Below, piece after piece: positions 20,608-30,490 of a stretch of 64,000 nucleotides of DNA. The stretch is from Pseudomonas sp. B21-048 (GTDB lineage Bacteria > Pseudomonadota > Gammaproteobacteria > Pseudomonadales > Pseudomonadaceae): NCBI RefSeq assembly GCF_024748615.1, contig NZ_CP087168.1, positions 4,526,001 through 4,590,000 of the forward strand, given 5' to 3'. Both the position numbers and the translations under genes were made by a program. The notes below the pieces were generated by a model that saw only the letters and a list, made by a program, of their open reading frames with translations, ran no database searches and had not been told where the DNA came from. Position 1 is the first letter of the stretch; every line of letters starts with the position of its first letter.

Positions 20608-20958
20608 TTAAGCCAGTTTTTCCTTGATGCGAGCTGCTTTACCGGACAGATCACGCAGGTAGTACAGCTTGGCTTTACGCACGTCACCGCGACGCTTAAC
20701 GGCCATGCTGTCGATTTGCGGGCTGTAGGTCTGGAAAGTACGCTCTACGCCAACACCGTTGGAGATTTTACGAACGGTGAAAGCACTGTTTACGCCGCGG
20801 TTACGCTTGGCGATAACGACGCCTTCGAACGCTTGCAGACGCGAACGATCGCCTTCCTTCACTTTCACCTGAACGACAATGGTGTCGCCCGGGGCAAAGG
20901 TAGGGATCTCTTTGGTCATCTGCTCTGCTTCGAGTGCAAGGATGATTTTGTTAGTCAT
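20608..20958 (-). CDS. rplS: 50S ribosomal protein L19
   Basis: 116 residues, with the typical [14 protein letters not shown] start and [13 protein letters not shown]; the L19 signature region [14 protein letters not shown] is near the C-terminus. It lies at the 30S-50S interface. It is the last gene of the conserved rpsP-rimM-trmD-rplS operon, 45 bases after trmD. Confidence 0.98.
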
Positions 20959-21003
20959 GCTGTGCTCCTAAGGTAGATCGTCGGATCTACCATCGATACG
21001 TTG

Positions 21004-21756
21004 TTAACTATCGTCCCGCTCGCGGATGTATTCCTCGAGCAGCTTCTTCTCTTCTCCAGAAAGCGAGCGGCTTTCCAGAAGATCGGCGCGTCGTTCAAAG
21101 GTCCTACCAAGGGACTGCTGTAAACGCCAACGCCGGATGTGCGCGTGATTGCCACTTAGCAATACGTCGGGAACACGCTGATCCGCATACACCTCCGGTC
21201 GGGTGTAGTGCGGGCAATCCAGCAAACCATCCGTAAAGGAATCTTCCTCGGCGGAGTCCGCATGCCCTAAAGCTCCAGGCAGCAGTCGTGTAACCGCATC
21301 GATCAGGACCATCGCCGGCAGCTCGCCGCCAGACAGTACATAGTCGCCAATCGACCACTCTTCATCGACATGAGCATCAATAAAACGCTCGTCAATGCCT
21401 TCATAGCGGCCGGCAATCAGGATCAATGCATCCAGATTCGCCAACTCGCGCACCGCCGACTGAGTCAGTTGACGGCCTTGGGGGGACAGGTAAATTACCT
21501 TCGCCGCCTCCCCGACTGCTGCCTTGGCCTGAACCAGAGCATCTTCCAGGGGCTTGATCTTCATCACCATGCCCGGACCACCGCCAAATGGGCGATCGTC
21601 CACAGTGTGATGTCGATCCGTCGTGTAGTCTCGCGGATTCCAACAGGTGAGCTGTAACAGCCCCTGCTTCACCGCACGACTGGTGATGCCGTACTCGCTG
21701 ATGGCGGAGAACATCTCGGGAAACAAACTGATCACTTCTACGCGCAGGTTAGCCAC
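21004..21756 (-). CDS. trmD: tRNA (guanine-37-N1) methyltransferase TrmD
   Basis: 250 residues, SPOUT knot methyltransferase. Motifs are [34 protein letters not shown] and [15 protein letters not shown]. It makes m1G37 and prevents +1 frameshifting. GTG at 21756 gives the standard length and starts two bases after the rimM stop; the longer frame to 21822 would overlap rimM and adds unrelated residues. Confidence 0.96.
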   Translation of the reverse strand: MANLRVEVISLFPEMFSAISEYGITSRAVKQGLLQLTCWNPRDYTTDRHHTVDDRPFGGGPGMVMKIKPLEDALVQAKAAVGEAAKVIYLSPQGRQLTQSAVRELANLDALILIAGRYEGIDERFIDAHVDEEWSIGDYVLSGGELPAMVLIDAVTRLLPGALGHADSAEEDSFTDGLLDCPHYTRPEVYADQRVPDVLLSGNHAHIRRWRLQQSLGRTFERRADLLESRSLSGEEKKLLEEYIRERDDS

Positions 21757-21758
21757 GT

Positions 21759-22295
21759 TTAGAAGTCCGCATCCCATTCCACCTTCATCTCGCCCGCGGC
21801 AAGGCCGACAGCCAACACGCATTGCTCCGTATAGGGCAACAGGCGTTCGCGATCATCCAGGCTGCCAGCGCAAGGCTTGACCACCATTACATCATTGGCG
21901 CCGGTTTCCAGAAGATGATCGATTTTCCCGAGCAATTGCCCGAGTTGATCAATAACCTTCAGACCTTCCAGCTGGTACCAGTAGTACTCGCCGTCAGTCA
22001 ATTCAGGGAACAGGTTGCGCGGCACACAGATCTCATAACCAGCCAGAAGACGTGCTTCTTCACGATCATCAAGACCCTTGAGCTTTGCGACCAGGAACTT
22101 GTCGTTCCCACGCCCGCTGACCAGCTCGACCTGTTTCACGTTGCCTTCGCGCTTGAGCGTCCAGGTTTTGTACTGCAACAGGTTTTCAGTCGGATCAGTA
22201 AAGGAATACACCTTCACTTCGCCGCGAACGCCATGAACCGAATAAATTTTGCCGATAACGATCAAATCATCAGCAACAGCTGGCGTCGCGTTCAT
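21759..22295 (-). CDS. rimM: 16S rRNA processing protein RimM
   Basis: 178 residues. An N-terminal barrel ([20 protein letters not shown]) and a C-terminal PRC barrel ([14 protein letters not shown]) are visible. RimM binds ribosomal protein S19 and helps mature the 30S head. It lies five bases after rpsP and two bases before trmD. Confidence 0.96.
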   Translation of the reverse strand: MNATPAVADDLIVIGKIYSVHGVRGEVKVYSFTDPTENLLQYKTWTLKREGNVKQVELVSGRGNDKFLVAKLKGLDDREEARLLAGYEICVPRNLFPELTDGEYYWYQLEGLKVIDQLGQLLGKIDHLLETGANDVMVVKPCAGSLDDRERLLPYTEQCVLAVGLAAGEMKVEWDADF

Positions 22296-22300
22296 ATTGC

Positions 22301-22552
22301 TCAGGCCGCAGCCTTAGCCGCGTCCTTCAACAACTGAGCAACACGCTCAGAAGGTTGTGCACCAACGCTCAGCCAGTAGGCTACGCGCTCTTGGTTCACG
22401 GACAGACGAACTTCCTGACCACGAGCAACAGGGTTGAAGAAACCAACCTGTTCCTTGTGCGAACCGTCGCGCGGGTTGCGGCTGTCGGTTACGGTCAAGT
22501 GGTAAAACGGGCGCTTTTTGGAGCCGCCAAGGGCAAGACGGATTGTTAGCAT
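22301..22552 (-). CDS. rpsP: 30S ribosomal protein S16
   Basis: 83 residues with the canonical N-terminus [20 protein letters not shown]. It is the first gene of the rpsP-rimM-trmD-rplS operon, 249 bases after ffh on the same strand. Confidence 0.98.
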   Translation of the reverse strand: MLTIRLALGGSKKRPFYHLTVTDSRNPRDGSHKEQVGFFNPVARGQEVRLSVNQERVAYWLSVGAQPSERVAQLLKDAAKAAA

Positions 22553-22723
22553 GTGAACATCGTTCCTGTAGTCGGTGCTGCAAATCTAAAGGCACAGCGG
22601 GCATAGGTGCCCGAAAGGCCGCATATTCTAAGGAATATCCGGACTTTTGCAAATGTCTTTTTCCGGCGACCTTTCAGTCGCCATCCAGATTTGCTATAGA
22701 GCCGTCGTTGAAAACGGCCAGTC

Positions 22724-22795
22724 AGCTCCCGCCAAGTGCGGGTTTGCTGGAGATCCCACTTCCATGTGGGAGATGCAAGGGCAAGCCCTTGCGTG
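22724..22795. repeat. REP-like inverted repeats between rpsP and ffh
   Basis: Short palindromes CTCCCGCCAAGTGCGGG, CCCACTTCCATGTGGG and GCAAGGGC/GCCCTTGC occur in tandem. The last has the GGGCTTGCCC core of the family B REPs elsewhere in the window. There is no U-tract, so these look like REPs rather than a classic ffh terminator. Confidence 0.6.
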
Positions 22796-22801
22796 AATAC
22801 T

Positions 22802-24178
22802 TTACATTTTCGGCATGCCGCCGCCGGGCAACATACCGCCCATGCCGCGCATCATTTTGGCCATTCCGCCTTTCGCGGAGAATTTCTTCATCATCTTCTG
22901 CATCTGCTTGTGCTGCTTGATCAAGCGACCGATGTCCTGCACCTGAGTGCCGGAACCCATGGCGATCCGACGCTTGCGCGAACCACTGATCAGCTCAGGG
23001 TCGCGGCGCTCGGCCGGGGTCATGGAGTTGATGATGGCTTCCATCTGCTTGAACTGCTTCTCTGCCGCACCCTGGGCGCTGCCCATTTGCGCCAGGTTCA
23101 CGCCGCCGATGTTAGGCAGTTTGTCCATGAGGCCGCCGAGGCCGCCCATGTTCTTCATCTGTTGCAGCTGATCGCGGAAGTCTTCGAGATCGAAGCCCTT
23201 GCCCTTCTTCAACTTTTTAGCAAGCTTGTCGGCTTTGTCCTTGTCGAGCGTCGCTTCGGCCTGCTCGATCAGGCTGAGCACATCGCCCATGCCGAGGATG
23301 CGCGAAGCAATACGCTCAGGGTGGAACGGTTCGAGCGCTTCGCTCTTCTCGCCCATACCGATGAACTTGATCGGTTTGCCGGTGATGGCACGTACCGACA
23401 GCGCGGCACCGCCACGGGCATCGCCGTCGACCTTGGTCAAAATCACACCGGTCAGCGGCAGTGCATCGCCGAACGCCTTGGCCGTATTGGCGGCGTCCTG
23501 GCCGGTCATGGCATCAACCACGAACAGGGTTTCGACCGGGTTGATCGCGGCGTGCAGCGCCTTGATCTCGCCCATCATCTCTTCGTCGATGTGCAGACGA
23601 CCGGCGGTATCGACGATGACCACGTCGATGAATTTCAGTTTGGCTTCTTTAATAGCGGCTTGCGCGATGTCGACCGGCTTCTGGCTCAGGTCGGACGGGA
23701 AGAACGTCACGCCGATGTCGTTGGCCAGGGTTTCCAGCTGCTTGATCGCCGCTGGACGGTAAACGTCCGCGGACACGACCATGACCGACTTCTTCTTGCG
23801 CTCTTTAAGGAAGCGCGCGAGCTTGCCGGCGGTGGTGGTTTTACCCGCACCCTGCAAACCGGCCATCAATACGACAGCAGGAGGAACGGCGCTCAGGTTC
23901 AAGTCTTCGTTGGCCGCGCCCATCAGGCTTTCGAGTTCGGCCTGGACGATTTTCACGAAGGCCTGGCCCGGCGTCAGGCTGCGCGACACCTCGGTGCCAA
24001 CAGCGCGTTCCTTGACCGAGTTGACGAAGTCTTTGACCACCGGCAAGGCGACGTCGGCTTCGAGCAACGCCATGCGCACTTCGCGCAGGGTGTCTTTGAT
24101 GTTGTCTTCGGTCAGCTTGGCCTTGCCGGTGACATGGCGCAGCGTCTGCGAGAGACGGTCGGTTAAGTTTTCAAACAT
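22802..24178 (-). CDS. ffh: signal recognition particle protein Ffh
   Basis: 458 residues. An N domain, a G domain (GLQGAGKTTTAGKLA P-loop, DTAGRL, TKVDGDARGG) and a methionine-rich M domain are present; the C-terminus ends in GGM repeats (MRGMGGMLPGGGMPKM). With 4.5S RNA it targets inner-membrane proteins to FtsY and SecYEG. It is divergent from the CcsA-like gene. Confidence 0.98.
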   Translation of the reverse strand: MFENLTDRLSQTLRHVTGKAKLTEDNIKDTLREVRMALLEADVALPVVKDFVNSVKERAVGTEVSRSLTPGQAFVKIVQAELESLMGAANEDLNLSAVPPAVVLMAGLQGAGKTTTAGKLARFLKERKKKSVMVVSADVYRPAAIKQLETLANDIGVTFFPSDLSQKPVDIAQAAIKEAKLKFIDVVIVDTAGRLHIDEEMMGEIKALHAAINPVETLFVVDAMTGQDAANTAKAFGDALPLTGVILTKVDGDARGGAALSVRAITGKPIKFIGMGEKSEALEPFHPERIASRILGMGDVLSLIEQAEATLDKDKADKLAKKLKKGKGFDLEDFRDQLQQMKNMGGLGGLMDKLPNIGGVNLAQMGSAQGAAEKQFKQMEAIINSMTPAERRDPELISGSRKRRIAMGSGTQVQDIGRLIKQHKQMQKMMKKFSAKGGMAKMMRGMGGMLPGGGMPKM

Positions 24179-24388
24179 TGCGCGATCCTTTCAGGCCCTG
24201 TGTAGACCGGGATAATGGCGGCCCAGACCGGAATAAACATGTGCTCGGCGAGCCTGCGGCGTGGGCAGGTCGCGGATTATAGCGAAGACTGCGCCTGGCG
24301 GACACCTCGCCGTCAGGTTGCATGGTCTTTCGTGCCGTGGGGGTTCTATGCCAAACTCAGCGCCTTTCGGGCTTGCCTAACAGGATTT

Positions 24389-25201
24389 ATGCTCCCCTTG
24401 TCACCCAGTTTGCTTACCACCCTCGCCGCCGCCTGCTTATATGCCGCTGCGACCCTCTATCAGGGCACTCGTCTGGCCACCGGCGCCAAGGCGAACAAGC
24501 GCCTGCTGGTCACGCTCGGCGTGCTGGCCTTGCTGGCCCATAGCGCCAGCCTGATTAGCTATCTGCTGACACCGATCGGCCTGGCCCTGGACTTTTTCAG
24601 CGCCGCCAGCCTGATCGCCGCGGCGGTCATTGCCCTGACCCTGCTGGCCTGCTCGCGGATTCCGGTGGAAAACCTGCTGCTATTACTGTTCCCGCTGGGC
24701 GCCGCCACCGTGCTGCTGGCACAGTTCGCCCCCGCCGGCACGGTGCAGATCATTGATGAAGAGCCGGGCATTCTCGCCCACATCCTCTTGTCGATCCTCG
24801 CTTACGGCATGTTTACCATCGCGGTGTTCCAGGCGTTGTTGCTGCTGGTTCAGGACCATCAGCTCAAGCACAAGCATCCGTCCGGGCTGATCAAGAACTT
24901 CCCGCCGCTGCAAACCATGGAGAGCCTGCTGTTTGGCTTTCTCTGGGCCGGCTGGAGCCTGCTGTCGTTGTCGTTGATCTCCGGCTGGCTGTTCGTCGAG
25001 AACCTGTTCGCCCAGCACCTGGTGCATAAAACCCTGCTGGCGTGCCTGGCCTGGATCGTATTCAGCGTGCTGCTTTGGGGGCGCAACCGCCTCGGCTGGC
25101 GCGGACACAAAGCCATCCGCTGGACCCTTGCCGGTTTCTGCCTGCTGATGCTGGCGTATTTCGGCAGTAAGCTGGTCCGCGAATACATTCTGCATATCTG
25201 A
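24389..25201 (+). CDS. CcsA-like inner membrane protein (YpjD family)
   Basis: 270 residues, almost entirely hydrophobic, with about eight membrane segments starting at residue 5. It matches the cytochrome c assembly (CcsA/CcmC-like) family, including a tryptophan-rich stretch WAGWSLLSLSLISGW near residue 180. In Pseudomonas this gene regularly lies opposite ffh and next to a CorC-like gene, which agrees here (12-base gap). Function is unproven; a role in heme or c-type cytochrome handling is only a family-level guess. The ATG at 24389 was chosen because the frame upstream to 24215 lacks family features. Confidence 0.85.
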   Translation: MLPLSPSLLTTLAAACLYAAATLYQGTRLATGAKANKRLLVTLGVLALLAHSASLISYLLTPIGLALDFFSAASLIAAAVIALTLLACSRIPVENLLLLLFPLGAATVLLAQFAPAGTVQIIDEEPGILAHILLSILAYGMFTIAVFQALLLLVQDHQLKHKHPSGLIKNFPPLQTMESLLFGFLWAGWSLLSLSLISGWLFVENLFAQHLVHKTLLACLAWIVFSVLLWGRNRLGWRGHKAIRWTLAGFCLLMLAYFGSKLVREYILHI

Positions 25202-25213
25202 CGGGCGGCATTA

Positions 25214-26455
25214 ATGGACGACTTGCCCATAGGGCCGATGCTCGCGGTGCTGGCCCTGCTGATTTTATGGTCAGGGCTGTTTACCGCCATCGAAGTTGCG
25301 CATCAGCACTTGCTGGCCCAGCGAACAGCCTCGCGCTCGAGCGACAAACCCGTGGTCAAACTGAGTTTCCCACTCAGCAGCCTGATCCTCTGCAACACCC
25401 TGTGCCGCGCACTGGTGGTGGTCATCAGCACCTTGCTGGCGATTTTCACCTGGGCACAAAACGGTCCATGGATTGCCTGCCTCGGTGCCAGCGCGGTGCT
25501 GCTGGTGTTCGCCGACTATCTGCCGCGCACCCTTGCCGTGCGCTATCCGGATGCCGTCCTGACCCTGGGTAATACACTGCTCGGCATACCCTTGAAGATT
25601 GTCTACCCGGCTGCCTGGCTCCTCAATGCCATCAGCCAACTGCTGATGCGACCATTCGCCCGCAAAATCAATGTGGTGCAGCAAAGCGAAGACGAGGCAC
25701 CGGCAAATCGGCACGACGATCACGAACACGCGGCTTGCCGCCCGCATTCGCTGTCAGGTATCCACGCGCTGGATAACATCACGGTCAACGATATTCTGGT
25801 GCCGCGCAGTGAGGTCGCTGGAATCAACCTGGACGACCCCCTCGAAGAAATCATCGAGCAACTGCGCCACAACAGGCGCACCCGCCTGCCGGTCTTTCAC
25901 AGCGACATCAACCAGGTCGAAGCGGTGCTCAACACCCGGCAGATCCGTCATTTGCTGCCGGATTCAAGCCTGACCCTGGAAGCGCTGCTGGCAGCCAGTC
26001 ACGAACCGTACTTCGTACCGGAAAGCACGCCGTTGCAACTGCAATTGTTGAACTTCCACAAACAGCAGCGGCGTTTGGGCATGGTGGTCGACGAATACGG
26101 CGAAGTGCTGGGCATCGTGACCCTGGAAGACATTCTCGAAGAAATCGTCGGCGAGTTCGAAAGCCAGCACAGCCTGGATAACCCGCACATCCACCCGCTG
26201 GCCGATGGGCGTTTGGTCATCGAGGGTGCGGCGTCGATTCGCGAGCTGAACAAAAGCCTTGGCTGGCACCTGCCCAGCGATGGCCCGAAAACCCTCAACG
26301 GGTTAGTGACCGAGGCGCTGGAAACAATTCCGGACAGCGCGGTGTGCCTGAAGATCGGGCGTTATCGGCTGGAGATTTTGGAGACGGAAGACAATCGCGT
26401 CACGCGGGTGCTGATCTGGCATACCAGCTCAGCGCCTGCCCTTTCCAAAATCTGA
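25214..26455 (+). CDS. CorC/HlyC-type CNNM membrane protein with CBS domains
   Basis: 413 residues. An N-terminal DUF21 membrane domain (about 1-150), a CBS pair (about 185-310, with VPRSEVAGINLDDPLEEI and VVDEYGEVLGIVTLEDILEEIVGEF) and a C-terminal CorC/HlyC domain are in the usual order. Family members are linked to Mg2+/Co2+ efflux. A His-rich patch near residue 165 (HDDHEHAACRPH) precedes the CBS pair and may bind metal. Confidence 0.88.
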   Translation: MDDLPIGPMLAVLALLILWSGLFTAIEVAHQHLLAQRTASRSSDKPVVKLSFPLSSLILCNTLCRALVVVISTLLAIFTWAQNGPWIACLGASAVLLVFADYLPRTLAVRYPDAVLTLGNTLLGIPLKIVYPAAWLLNAISQLLMRPFARKINVVQQSEDEAPANRHDDHEHAACRPHSLSGIHALDNITVNDILVPRSEVAGINLDDPLEEIIEQLRHNRRTRLPVFHSDINQVEAVLNTRQIRHLLPDSSLTLEALLAASHEPYFVPESTPLQLQLLNFHKQQRRLGMVVDEYGEVLGIVTLEDILEEIVGEFESQHSLDNPHIHPLADGRLVIEGAASIRELNKSLGWHLPSDGPKTLNGLVTEALETIPDSAVCLKIGRYRLEILETEDNRVTRVLIWHTSSAPALSKI

Positions 26456-26850
26456 CACGATCGCTGTGGCGAGCGAGCTTGCTCCCGCTGGGCTGCGAAG
26501 CAGGCCCGATCACAGACATCGCGATTATCCTGAAAGAATGCATTCAGCCGTTTGCGGCCGCTACGCGCCCGAGCGGGAGCAAGCTCCCGCGCCACAAAAG
26601 CCATCGCATCCTTCAAGTTGCTTGTTGAATCATTAGCCGCCTTCCTATAATCAAGTCGCTTACCCAAGCTCCCGGCCGAATCACGTGCTTACCCCGCATG
26701 CAGCAGGTTCCGGCTAGTTCATCGACAATATCCGCACCATTGCGACGACTGTTCCTACCTTGAACAGCGACCGTGTCTCCACCCACATCCCTGGGTATTC
26801 GACCATAATAATTCGCTCCACTGGGGCACATGACTGTCAGGGATTACCGC
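26456..26850 (+). promoter_or_regulatory. intergenic region with REP pair and MFS promoter
   Basis: This ~395-base gap has no credible gene. Its first part (26465-26598) is a REP pair. A promoter follows, TTGTTG (26622-26627), 18 bases, TATAAT (26646-26651), facing the MFS gene. That leaves a 5' UTR of about 190 bases in which I see no recognised riboswitch. Confidence 0.55.
26465..26598. repeat. REP pair, TGTGGCGAGCGAGCTTGCTC type
   Basis: Two inverted copies of the motif TGTGGCGAGCGAGCTTGCTC / GAGCAAGCTCCCGCGCCACA flank about 90 bases. It belongs to the same broad class as the elements at 30089-30253 and 40697-40787, with a diverged core. Confidence 0.75.
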
Positions 26851-28167
26851 ATGACGACCAGCACGACGTATACCGAAACCACGCCTGCACAACCGACCAA
26901 CTCCGCCACCCGAGTCGCCACCGCGAGCTTCATCGGCACGGCTATCGAGTTCTACGACTTCTACGTCTATGCCACTGCGGCAGCGCTGGTGATCGGGCCG
27001 GTGTTTTTTCCGCAAACCTCCGGCACCGCCCAGATGCTGTCGGCGTTCCTCACCTTCGGTATCGCCTTCCTTGCGCGGCCACTGGGTTCGGCGCTGTTCG
27101 GCCACTTCGGTGACCGCATCGGGCGTAAATCGACACTGGTCGCTTCCCTGCTATTGATGGGCGTGTGTACCACGCTGATTGGCGTGCTGCCGGGTTACGA
27201 CAGCATTGGCGCCTGGGCGCCGATCCTGCTTTGCGTGCTGCGCTTCGGCCAAGGCTTGGGGCTCGGCGGTGAATGGGGCGGCGCCGCATTGCTGGCCACG
27301 GAGAACGCGCCCAAAGGCAAGCGCGCCTGGTACGGCATGTTCCCGCAACTCGGTCCATCGATCGGGTTTCTAGCGGCCAACGGCCTGTTTCTGATCCTGG
27401 CCATGAGCCTGAACGACGAGCAATTCCGTTCGTGGGGCTGGCGGATTCCGTTCCTGCTCAGTGCCGCTCTGGTAATGGTCGGCCTGTATGTGCGCCTCAA
27501 GCTCCACGAAACCCCGGTGTTCGCCAACGCCATGGCTCGCCAGGAACGGGTGAAGATTCCGTTGGTCGAGCTGTTCAGCCAATACTGGGCGCCTATGTTG
27601 CTGGGTGCCGGGGCGATGGTGGTGTGTTATGCGCTGTTCTACATCTCGACGGTGTTTTCGCTGAGCTACGGTGTGTCGACGCTCGGCTACACCCGCGAAA
27701 CCTTCCTCGCCCTGCTGTGTTTCGCCGTGCTGTTCATGGCGGCCGCAACACCGTTGTCAGCTTGGGCGAGTGATCGTTTCGGGCGTAAACCGGTGCTGAT
27801 CATCGGTGGCGCGTTGGCGATTCTGTCCGGATTCCTGATGGAGCCGCTGCTGACCCAAGGCTCGACCTGGGGCGTGGCGCTGTTCCTGTGCATCGAACTG
27901 TTTTTGATGGGCGTGACGTTTGCGCCGATGGGCGCGCTGCTGCCAGAGCTGTTTCCGACCCACGTGCGCTATACCGGCGCATCGGCCGCCTACAACCTGG
28001 GCGGTATTGTTGGGGCCTCGGCCGCGCCGTTCTTTGCGCAAAAACTGGTGGCGATGGGCGGTTTGAGTTATGTCGGCGGGTATGTTTCGGGAGCGGCAGT
28101 GTTGAGTTTGATCGCGGTGCTGTGCCTGAAGGAGACGCGGCATAACGATTTGAATCGAGTCTCATAA
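26851..28167 (+). CDS. MFS transporter, metabolite:H+ symporter (MHS) type
   Basis: 438 residues and about 12 membrane segments. The MHS hallmarks are the early SFIGTAIEFYDFYVYATAAAL, the loop motif GDRIGRKSTL, the mid-protein FGQGLGLGGEWGGAALL and a second SDRFGRKPVL. This subfamily takes up proline/betaine, citrate, shikimate, 2-oxoglutarate and similar compounds; the substrate is not evident. I chose ATG at 26851 with AGGG eight bases upstream; an ATG at 26830 is also possible. It stands alone between two repeat clusters. Confidence 0.85.
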   Translation: MTTSTTYTETTPAQPTNSATRVATASFIGTAIEFYDFYVYATAAALVIGPVFFPQTSGTAQMLSAFLTFGIAFLARPLGSALFGHFGDRIGRKSTLVASLLLMGVCTTLIGVLPGYDSIGAWAPILLCVLRFGQGLGLGGEWGGAALLATENAPKGKRAWYGMFPQLGPSIGFLAANGLFLILAMSLNDEQFRSWGWRIPFLLSAALVMVGLYVRLKLHETPVFANAMARQERVKIPLVELFSQYWAPMLLGAGAMVVCYALFYISTVFSLSYGVSTLGYTRETFLALLCFAVLFMAAATPLSAWASDRFGRKPVLIIGGALAILSGFLMEPLLTQGSTWGVALFLCIELFLMGVTFAPMGALLPELFPTHVRYTGASAAYNLGGIVGASAAPFFAQKLVAMGGLSYVGGYVSGAAVLSLIAVLCLKETRHNDLNRVS

Positions 28168-28168
28168 G

Positions 28169-28274
28169 CTCGTTCCCGCGCTCTGCGTGGGAATGCCTCA
28201 ACGGACGCTCCGCGTCCGCTTTGGGGACGCAGAGCGTCCCGGGCTGCATTCCCACGCAGAGCGTGGGAACGATC
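28169..28274. repeat. REPIN-type inverted repeat, family A copy 3
   Basis: Outer arms CGTTCCCGCGCTCTGCGTGG and CCACGCAGAGCGTGGGAACG and inner GGACGCTCCGCGTCC arms match the copies at 492 and 2634. It fills the convergent gap between the MFS gene and purT. Confidence 0.85.
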
Positions 28275-28285
28275 AGAGAGGAAGT

Positions 28286-29467
28286 TTACAGCTCTACAAC
28301 AACAGCCTGAGAAGCACGGGTCGCTTTCGCCCGTGCGGCCTCGATCGACTCATCACGCGCCAACGCCACACCCATCCGGCGCTGGCCATTGACCTCAGGC
28401 TTGCCGAACAGACGCAACGCCGTATCCGGCTCGCTCAGCGCAGCGCCTAAATTGGCGAATGCGGTCTGAGTCGACTGCCCTTCCACCAGAATCACCGCCG
28501 AAGCCGAAGACCCGAACTGACGAATCAATGGGATCGGCAGGCCCAGGATTGCCCGTGCGTGCAGCGCGAACTGCGACAGGTCCTGGGAAATCAGGGTCAC
28601 TAGACCGGTGTCATGCGGGCGCGGCGATACTTCGCTGAACCAGACCTGATCACCTTTGATGAACAGTTCGACGCCAAACAAACCACGGCCACCCAAGGCT
28701 TCGGTCACCGCTTTGGCAACGCGCTCGGATTCAGCCAGCGCAACCGGGCTCATGGCTTGTGGCTGCCAGGATTCCTGGTAGTCACCTTTTTCCTGGCGAT
28801 GGCCAACCGGTGCGCAGAACGTGGTACCGCCAACGTGACGCACGGTCAGCAGGGTAATTTCGTAGTCGAAGTCGATGAAGCCTTCGATGATCACGCGGCC
28901 TTTACCGGCGCGGCCACCTTCTTGAGCGTAATCCCAGGCCTTCTGAACGTCATCGACGCTGCGCAGCAGGCTCTGGCCTTTGCCCGAGGAACTCATGACC
29001 GGTTTGACCACGCATGGGAACCCCAGATCTTCGACAGCCTTGTTGTAGTCCTCGAAGGTGTCGGCGAAGTAGTACGGCGACGTCGGCAGGCCCAGCTCTT
29101 CAGCGGCCAGGCGACGGATGCCTTCGCGGTTCATGGTCAGCTGTGCGGCGCGAGCGGTCGGGATCACAGTGAAGCCTTCGGACTCCAGCTCCACCAGGGT
29201 CACGGTGGCGATGGCTTCGATTTCCGGCACGATGAAGTGCGGTTTCTCGGCTTCGATCACGGCACGCAGGGCTGCGCCGTCGAGCATGTTGATCACATGG
29301 CTGCGATGGGCGACTTGCATGGCCGGCGCATTGGCGTAGCGATCGACGGCAATCACTTCAACGCCCAAGCGTTGCAACTCGATCACCACCTCCTTGCCCA
29401 ACTCACCACAGCCACACAGCAATACGCGGGTCGCGGTTGGCGACAATGGAGTTCCGATACGGGTCAT
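28286..29467 (-). CDS. purT: formate-dependent GAR transformylase PurT
   Basis: 393 residues, ATP-grasp enzyme. The N-terminal dinucleotide-like fold ([13 protein letters not shown]), the glycine-rich [11 protein letters not shown] loop and the SPRPHDTG motif near the C-terminus are all present. It converts GAR to formyl-GAR using formate and ATP, an alternative to PurN in purine synthesis. It is flanked by a REPIN on its 3' side. Confidence 0.96.
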   Translation of the reverse strand: MTRIGTPLSPTATRVLLCGCGELGKEVVIELQRLGVEVIAVDRYANAPAMQVAHRSHVINMLDGAALRAVIEAEKPHFIVPEIEAIATVTLVELESEGFTVIPTARAAQLTMNREGIRRLAAEELGLPTSPYYFADTFEDYNKAVEDLGFPCVVKPVMSSSGKGQSLLRSVDDVQKAWDYAQEGGRAGKGRVIIEGFIDFDYEITLLTVRHVGGTTFCAPVGHRQEKGDYQESWQPQAMSPVALAESERVAKAVTEALGGRGLFGVELFIKGDQVWFSEVSPRPHDTGLVTLISQDLSQFALHARAILGLPIPLIRQFGSSASAVILVEGQSTQTAFANLGAALSEPDTALRLFGKPEVNGQRRMGVALARDESIEAARAKATRASQAVVVEL

Positions 29468-29558
29468 CTCAGGTCCTCAAAGAAGCGGATCATCGAGGGA
29501 AGCGCGCTTCCCATGGGGGAGAAAGCGCGGCATTTTACATGAACCTGAGGGTTTGGCT

Positions 29559-30026
29559 TCAGCTGACGACGGCCTGATTACGCAAGCGCCAGGCCATGAT
29601 CAACCATACGACTGTCACACCGGCGAACTTCGAGCCCATGGCGGTGAGGATCACGGCCGGAGTGAATGCATCGATCATGCCGAAGAAGATGAAGGTGTCC
29701 AGCGGGATGCTCAGCGCCGAACTTATCCACAGGCGATCATGCAATGGACGCTTGGAAATGCTGAACACCAGCCAGTCGATGCCCTCGGACACGGCGAATG
29801 CGATGGCACTGGCCAGTGCGATGGACGGGTCGGAAGTGACGTAGGACAGTATCAACGCCACCAACATCGCCGCGATCGCGCCGTGGCCAAAGCGGGTTTG
29901 CACCATGTCGCGCAGCACGAACACCAGACCACCCCAGGCCGACCAGATGATGTCCAGGTGCGGGGCGGAGGAAAAAGCGTAGTTGATCAGCACGACGCTG
30001 CTGATGTAGGCGATCAGGAAGAACAT
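29559..30026 (-). CDS. VUT family (queuosine-precursor transporter-like) membrane protein
   Basis: 155 residues from the ATG at 30026 (162 from a TTG at 30047). Five or so hydrophobic segments are visible, with conserved ISEGIDWLVFS-like sequence (SEGIDWLVFSISKRPLHDR) and DTFIFF. These are features of the Vut_1/YhhQ family, whose E. coli member imports the queuosine precursor preQ0/preQ1. This copy is shorter than YhhQ and its substrate is uncertain. Neither start has a strong ribosome binding site. Confidence 0.72.
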   Translation of the reverse strand: MFFLIAYISSVVLINYAFSSAPHLDIIWSAWGGLVFVLRDMVQTRFGHGAIAAMLVALILSYVTSDPSIALASAIAFAVSEGIDWLVFSISKRPLHDRLWISSALSIPLDTFIFFGMIDAFTPAVILTAMGSKFAGVTVVWLIMAWRLRNQAVVS

Positions 30027-30088
30027 GGGGCGGGGGATACCTGTCAATTTGGGGCTCAGGGTACTTCATCTTCAGCACACAGATCACC

Positions 30089-30253
30089 TGTGGCGAGGGA
30101 GTTTTGTGGCGAGGGGGCTTGTCGGAACGCCGCATCGCCCCGTTCGGCTGCGCAGCAGTCGTAAAATCGCCAAACGCCATACGACTGAAAGAATGAGGTC
30201 GCAGGTTTAGCGCCGCCTCGCAACGCAACGGGGGCAAGCCCCCTCGCCACAAA
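30089..30253. repeat. REP cluster upstream of the VUT gene
   Basis: Two direct REP heads (TGTGGCGAGGGAGTTTTGTG and TGTGGCGAGGGGGCTTGTC) face one inverted REP (GGGGGCAAGCCCCCTCGCCA). The three-unit arrangement lies in the gap between the DUF1289 and VUT genes and would separate their transcripts. Confidence 0.75.
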
Positions 30254-30274
30254 AGCCGCGCTAACCACAAAAAT

Positions 30275-30490
30275 TCAGGAATCGGACTTGGAAGGCAACA
30301 TCCAGATCAACCCACTCGACTTCGCCCGCTCATGACACAACCCCAACACCTTGCGCCGCTCTGCGTTGTCCATCCGGCTCCAACGGGTGATTTCTTCCAC
30401 CGTGCGCTGACACCCGGTGCAAATGTCATCCTCATCCAGCGCACAAATGCTCACGCACGGCGACGGGACGGGTCGTTCAATGATGCTCAT
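30275..30490 (-). CDS. DUF1289 family small cysteine-rich protein (YdhL-like)
   Basis: 71 residues. Four conserved cysteines, C12, C16, C24 and C27 (PCVSIC, CTGC), are followed by [12 protein letters not shown]. The spacing suggests an Fe-S or zinc site. Function is unknown. Its ATG overlaps the stop of the gamma carbonic anhydrase gene in ATGA, so the two are probably co-translated. Confidence 0.88.
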   Translation of the reverse strand: MSIIERPVPSPCVSICALDEDDICTGCQRTVEEITRWSRMDNAERRKVLGLCHERAKSSGLIWMLPSKSDS

